From an uncultured Mycoplasma sp. (lineage in GTDB: Bacteria > Bacillota_I > Bacilli_A > RF39 > UBA660), in contig CANDSI010000051.1 in assembly GCA_947388575.1 (NCBI GenBank), positions 1-7,484 on the forward strand: a stretch of 7,484 nt of DNA, in the 5' to 3' direction. The notes beneath the pieces were generated by a model. The model was given only the letters and a program-made list of their open reading frames with translations, searched no databases and was not told where the DNA came from. Both the position numbers and the translations under genes were made by a program. The number at the start of each line of letters is the position of its first letter. Positions within the stretch are counted from its first letter, which is position 1. Of this stretch, positions 5,001-7,484 are shown one piece after another.

Positions 5001-6863
5001 GTACAATATATTAAAATAGTAGCAGATAGAACAAATGGAAATTGGTTTTCTGCTAGAGCATTTAATATCTTCCAAGATATAACTAAAGATTTAAGACCAA
5101 CAGCAGGGGTAGGATATAGTACAACTGAACCAACTAATCAAAATGTAGTAGCAAGACTTCTAAATGTAAGCTCAGCCAACTTTGAAATATTAAGTGAAGG
5201 TGGAGATACGCATACATTTACAGAAAATGGTGAATTTACATTTAGATTTGTTGATAAAGAAACAGGTGTAGAAGGATCATCAGTAGCTAAAGTAGATTGG
5301 ATTGATAAGGTAGCTCCTACTGCAACATTTGAATTTACTCCTAATTCACCAACTAATGGTTCTGTAATTGCTAAATTAAAACCAAACGAAAAAGTTACTG
5401 TAACAAATAATGGTATTTTTACTGTTGATGAGGAAGGAAATATTTATAATGTTGATGGAATTATGATTCCAGGCTTAAAAGCAGATGAGAATGGTGACGT
5501 TTGGGATACAGATGGAAATTATGTTACTAATATAAATCCATTTACTTATGAATTCCTTTCAAATGGTGAGTTCACATTCGAGTTTGTGGATACTGCAGGA
5601 AACAAAGGCACAGCAACAGCAAAAGTAGATTGGATAGATCATGAACCTCCAAAAGCAACTTTATCATATAGCAAAGATACATTAACTAATCAAGATGTAG
5701 TTGCTACAATAAATTTCAATGAGGAAGCTATTGTGACAAATAATAATGGTAGTAAGGCTTATACATTTAAAGACAATGGAGAATTTATTTTCGAATTTAA
5801 AGATTTAGCTGGTAATACAGGTCAAATTACTGCTAAAGTTAATTGGATGGATAAAGTAGCGCCAACAGCAGAATTAAAATATGAAAAAATTGATGATAAA
5901 GTAGTTGTTAAAGTAGTAAATCCTAGTGAAGAAATAACTTTTAAAGAAGGCATTGGAGTATATGAATTTACTAAAAATGGTAATTATGAAATAATATTTT
6001 ATGATAAAGCTGGCAATGTTGGAAAATTAACTGCAGTTATAAAAGATTTTGAGGATGAGATTGAAGAACCAGATGAAAAACCAATAGATCCAGATAATCC
6101 AACTAATCCAGATAAACCAACAGATCCAAGTGATCCTTCGAACCCAGATAAGCCTACTGATCCAAGTGGTCCTTCGAATCCAGAAAAACCTACTGATCCA
6201 AGCGAACCTTCAAATCCAGATAAGCCTACTGATCCAAATAATCCTTCGAATCCAGATAATACTAATAAACCAGGGAATTCAGGAAATACAGGAGGCAATA
6301 ACAAGCCAAGTAATCCAGAAAATAGTGGCTCAAACTATCCAGATAATGAGGTAACTGAGCCAATTAATAAGGAATATGAAAAATATAATATCAGAAATTT
6401 ATTAGTTGAAATTCCCAAACAAATAATACAAGATGGATATAATGTTAATGCTCCTGAGTTTGAATTATCTAGTGAATTAAAAAGTAAATTTGGTAAAGAT
6501 AGTGAATTTTATGATATACATATTTTAGATAAAAATTCATCAAGATTAGATTTAAATTCAGAAAGTCCTATAAAGATTACTATTAGCTTAAAGAAGAAAA
6601 AAAGATTCTTAGGTGTTTATGAAATAACGGATGATAATAATATTAAGATTATAGATTATGAGCGAAATGGTGATAATATAGAGATTATTACAAATAAGTT
6701 AGGTAAATATGTGATATCATATACTGATCTAGAACTAGAACATCCAGGAATAAAAATACCTGTAGTAAAAGAAAAGAAAAATGTTATTTTACCTATATTT
6801 ATTACCTTAACAAGTGTAGCAATGATAGGATTAATATTTTATATTACCAAGAAAAAAAATTAA
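2010..6863 (+). CDS. Giant NPCBM/transglutaminase-like/F5-8C surface protein
   Basis: 1617 residues. Order: basic N-terminus and hydrophobic helix (13-30; no convincing lipobox); NPCBM domain (about 53-205: FVYLSDL, NKGVSIHARG, DHGNIAGAKLV); helical lead-in (238-450); transglutaminase/papain-like core with GGIC (Cys479), a RVNGVPA segment and GHELY (His505), then a Trp/Asn/Gly-rich stretch (520-550); helical part (570-730); two beta modules (741-866, first with YSLDGG, second with NDLEN at 806-810, DUF4073-like); F5/8 type C domain (about 880-1022, IDGNYNTRWHS at 902-912); four Ig-like repeats (1030-1347); Pro-rich stalk (1351-1450); membrane-proximal beta domain (about 1460-1580); hydrophobic helix (1592-1612) and KKKN tail. 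No LPxTG motif is present, so it should be held by the membrane helix. Known NPCBM and F5/8C domains bind sugars, often galactose-type; the Cys/His core suggests a peptidase, amidase or cross-linking enzyme. The third catalytic residue is not clear, and substrate is unknown. Monocistronic: own promoter and terminator. Confidence 0.88.
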   Translation: MKFMEDLKKNRKIISIILCVFCIFVLLICLSNSSSTSFSLEDIAIKTNENREFVYLSDLDFITEGGLSFNGWSGHEIQKDKNQDGGNISLIVDGEKRVYNKGVSIHARGQVVYDISAYSTDYTRFTAKLGLEASKSTGELWFEIFVSNDKTTWTSLLKTENLTKTSPAVNVDLNIEGYKYLKIYVDPAGPNTSDHGNIAGAKLVTKDYVDDGIYYDKLHKVEYYDEILKEHDAEYNYNNNYRLILERELVNKLGFWNIQNKAELSTDIVEMFDWILSNNRIIEEFIEVGEVSNSTKFLNIIFDIYQKYKNELNSNNGYVYEKMMIALAAGYSTDKIISPLEFSFPNPTYDYLERFEIMKNLFDNNKLKIVKTNDMQGEFVDNNWFKDYHVELMRMVMQDGTSNGDLVWLNGFTYEKKSVSFYMIGYVSPVYTQDKYYAEENREKYDNQFYLSKYNVPYGLINGTKIPRYWMVFANGGICWNASRVGQSMYRVNGVPATGAYQIGHELYIQYYEDASGNGYWSPRYGNWNGAGSTWGGGNPFRYIFNWNNKYFTDKHISGSKVASSSGYLYLGQANLNRYEDYKKSLYLNLTANSFTDDNKKLETYFKALEANDINLDSYDYIINIYKKLSVKNEGGTITSTDWYNLANKIIEAYTYHPVAMFDLLNVIRPYLEGSEKVHIDRLEKEALEKAAAATSTETIQVDAVRTHARQLLNKAQPDPMTFSFDGENASKIIRNPLYQFAWAYSLDGGATFTEFINDDSHELSKEELAKITSDNDIIIKFMGLNDYRFTIDIREGSLSSILYANDLENRVIGIDLTYEWRNNENDSWTSYKTASPDNTGNKTLHVRKGATGTQLATDSITYTFTEDNQPDTRKYVSVSHLSIEAVSTEATNNGGASIYAIDGNYNTRWHSAWDGSDTERFITIKLDKPRFVSAVEFVPASGGNGRINDGTIWGSMDGENWEILSQRTGITYSSQANTNEQAVQFTQNFEVDNPKEVQYIKIVADRTNGNWFSARAFNIFQDITKDLRPTAGVGYSTTEPTNQNVVARLLNVSSANFEILSEGGDTHTFTENGEFTFRFVDKETGVEGSSVAKVDWIDKVAPTATFEFTPNSPTNGSVIAKLKPNEKVTVTNNGIFTVDEEGNIYNVDGIMIPGLKADENGDVWDTDGNYVTNINPFTYEFLSNGEFTFEFVDTAGNKGTATAKVDWIDHEPPKATLSYSKDTLTNQDVVATINFNEEAIVTNNNGSKAYTFKDNGEFIFEFKDLAGNTGQITAKVNWMDKVAPTAELKYEKIDDKVVVKVVNPSEEITFKEGIGVYEFTKNGNYEIIFYDKAGNVGKLTAVIKDFEDEIEEPDEKPIDPDNPTNPDKPTDPSDPSNPDKPTDPSGPSNPEKPTDPSEPSNPDKPTDPNNPSNPDNTNKPGNSGNTGGNNKPSNPENSGSNYPDNEVTEPINKEYEKYNIRNLLVEIPKQIIQDGYNVNAPEFELSSELKSKFGKDSEFYDIHILDKNSSRLDLNSESPIKITISLKKKKRFLGVYEITDDNNIKIIDYERNGDNIEIITNKLGKYVISYTDLELEHPGIKIPVVKEKKNVILPIFITLTSVAMIGLIFYITKKKN
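3444..3524 (+). other. Putative catalytic Cys-His segment of the core
   Basis: Codons 479 to 505 of the surface protein run from the Cys of GGIC to the His of GHELY. The arrangement of G-x-C at a helix start, then R-x-x-G-(I/V)-P-A, then a His-containing strand about 26 residues after the Cys is the hallmark of transglutaminase-like cysteine enzymes. From memory, related bacterial NPCBM proteins have GGxCG and QPGH at these places; here they read GGICW and QIGH. Whether the enzyme is active cannot be told from sequence. Confidence 0.6.
5097..6050 (+). repeat. Four Ig-like repeats in the surface protein
   Basis: Repeats begin at residues 1030, 1103, 1214 and 1285 (bases 5097, 5316, 5649, 5862). 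Each opens with P-(T/K)-A, has a (P/L)TN-type strand followed by V-V/I-A in the first three, a YxFxxNGEFxFEF strand, then D-xAGN-x-G (degenerate in repeat 1) and ends in AKV-(D/N)-W-(I/M)-D in the first three. Lengths are about 73, 111, 71 and 63 residues; the second carries an insertion. Such repeats usually act as spacers that hold binding or catalytic domains away from the cell. The DNA copies are well diverged, so the array is old. Confidence 0.8.
6075..6254 (+). repeat. Five 36-bp tandem repeats encoding a Pro-rich stalk
   Basis: Five in-register units of 36 bases (starts 6075, 6111, 6147, 6183, 6219) each encode 12 residues close to DKPTDPSxPSNP; the first is more diverged (EKPIDPDNPTNP). 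After the fifth unit the sequence turns into a Gly/Asn/Pro/Ser-rich linker up to about residue 1450. An extended, wall-spanning stalk next to the C-terminal membrane helix is the likely role. Confidence 0.92.
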
Positions 6864-6870
6864 AATAGAA

Positions 6871-6904
6871 AAAGTGGATACAATATTTTGTATTCATTTT
6901 TTTT
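6871..6904 (+). terminator. Strong intrinsic terminator after the surface protein
   Basis: GGATACAA (6876-6883) pairs with TTGTATTC (6888-6895), with one G-T pair and the 4-base loop TATT. The stem extends outward through 6871-6875 with 6896-6900, and an eight-base T run covers 6897-6904. It starts eight bases after the stop codon of the surface protein. Confidence 0.87.
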
Positions 6905-6943
6905 GAAATAATTAGGTTAATTAATATTATATTTTCATATAAT
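6903..6943 (+). promoter_or_regulatory. Candidate promoter(s) for popT
   Basis: TTGAAA (6903-6908), a 16-base spacer and TATTAT (6925-6930) form a reasonable sigma-A promoter whose -35 overlaps the terminator T run. A perfect TATAAT at 6938-6943 is an alternative -10 but has no good -35, and it would leave an extremely short leader. The preceding terminator makes some promoter in this gap necessary. Confidence 0.45.
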
Positions 6944-6957
6944 TTAATGGTGGTTAA

Positions 6958-7484
6958 ATGAATATAAAACTAATATTAAAAGGATTCATAGTTGGTTTAG
7001 GAAAAATTATACCAGGAGTATCAGGTTCAATGCTTGCAATAACATTAGGAATATATGAAAATATTTTAGAAGCAGTTACCAATTTTTTTAATAATCCTAA
7101 AAAGCATTCTAAGTTATTATTTAATTTTGGGATAGGAGTCTTTTTAGCAATTATATTTTTTAGTAAATTAATTTTATTTTTATTAAATAATTATTATGAA
7201 CCAACAATGTATTTATTTTTAGGTTTAATAGTTGGTACACTTTTACCATTTACCAAAGAGTTAAAATGGAATATTAGAAATTTTATATTATTTATAGTCT
7301 TTTTAAGTTTAACATTTATAATATCTTTTATGAGTACAACTACTAATTTTATCTTTACAGGTAGTTTATTAGATTATTTATATACAAGTTTTTTAGGTAT
7401 TATTGATGCTTTTACCTCTATTGTACCAGGCATAAGTGGAACAGCTATATTTATGCTTTTAGGTTCATATGAATATGTATTAAA
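6958..7484 (+). CDS. popT: DUF368 undecaprenyl-phosphate transporter PopT, 5' part
   Basis: Partial: 175 codons are visible and the reading frame runs off the window; the family is usually about 260-300 residues. The DUF368 family includes PopT, shown in 2023 work on Gram-positive bacteria and Vibrio to return undecaprenyl phosphate, the lipid carrier for wall polymers, across the cytoplasmic membrane. Two copies of the family's signature are seen: IIPGVSGSMLAITLGIYE around residues 17-34 and IVPGISGTAIFMLLGSYE around 155-172, at matching places in the two halves of the protein. Between them are several hydrophobic membrane helices (about 50-70, 80-93, 103-118). The start ATG at 6958 follows a weak, closely spaced GGTGG (6949-6953). 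A four-codon reading frame, ATG at 6947, ends in TGA overlapping this start (ATGA) and could assist initiation. Transcribed apart from the surface protein. Confidence 0.88.
   Translation, partial: MNIKLILKGFIVGLGKIIPGVSGSMLAITLGIYENILEAVTNFFNNPKKHSKLLFNFGIGVFLAIIFFSKLILFLLNNYYEPTMYLFLGLIVGTLLPFTKELKWNIRNFILFIVFLSLTFIISFMSTTTNFIFTGSLLDYLYTSFLGIIDAFTSIVPGISGTAIFMLLGSYEYVL

Noticed and set aside
5999..6304. Minus-strand Gly/Ser/Leu-rich open frame
   Set aside because: It is the reverse complement of the Pro-rich tandem repeats; its repetitive product follows from them and it has no start signals.
6130..6354. + strand Ile/Gln/Leu-rich open frame within the stalk region
   Set aside because: It is a shifted-frame reading of the same tandem repeat, inside the large surface-protein gene.
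1..7484. CRISPR arrays, tRNA/rRNA genes, insertion sequences, phage genes
   Set aside because: I looked for spaced repeats, tRNA-like structures, transposase motifs and terminal inverted repeats and found none; the only tandem array is the coding stalk repeat.

Overview
The window is strongly AT-rich, uses TAA stops with AGA-rich arginine codons, has AT-rich intergenic gaps and Gram-positive-style AAAGGAG/AGGGAG ribosome binding sites, and reads cleanly in the standard bacterial code. Together with an Ffh of Bacilli type, a CotD-like spore coat protein and a giant Clostridia/Bacilli-style NPCBM surface protein, this points to a low-GC Firmicute. My best inference is an uncultured gut member of the Bacilli near the RF39/Erysipelotrichia/Mollicutes-related lineages; the exact taxon is inference only.

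Layout, all on the + strand. (1) 1-86: end of an unseen upstream region with a weak hairpin, then a candidate promoter and ribosome binding site. (2) 87-1394: ffh, the SRP GTPase, complete. (3) 1395-1468: short gap with a candidate sigma-K-like promoter and a hairpin plus T-tract whose loop carries the ribosome binding site of the next gene. (4) 1469-1825: a small Cys/Met/His-rich CotD-like spore coat protein, with a good terminator overlapping its stop codon. (5) 1826-2009: AT-rich gap with a clear vegetative-type promoter. (6) 2010-6863: a 1617-residue membrane-anchored surface protein. It has a signal/anchor helix, an NPCBM carbohydrate-binding module, a transglutaminase/papain-like core with a Cys-His pair, beta modules, an F5/8 type C (CBM32-like) domain, four Ig-like repeats, a Pro-rich stalk of five 12-residue repeats, a membrane-proximal domain and a C-terminal membrane helix. 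A strong terminator follows. (7) 6958 to the window end: the first 175 codons of a DUF368/PopT undecaprenyl-phosphate transporter, cut by the window edge.

The genes look like separate transcription units, not one operon. ffh (membrane targeting), the surface protein (an SRP/Sec client with two membrane segments) and PopT (recycling of the wall lipid carrier) share only a broad envelope theme. The most interesting item is the surface protein: a probable cysteine-dependent enzyme held between two glycan-binding modules at the end of a long stalk. The most interesting regulatory detail is the ffh/cotD junction, where a terminator-like hairpin, a sporulation-type -10 element and the cotD ribosome binding site are superimposed.
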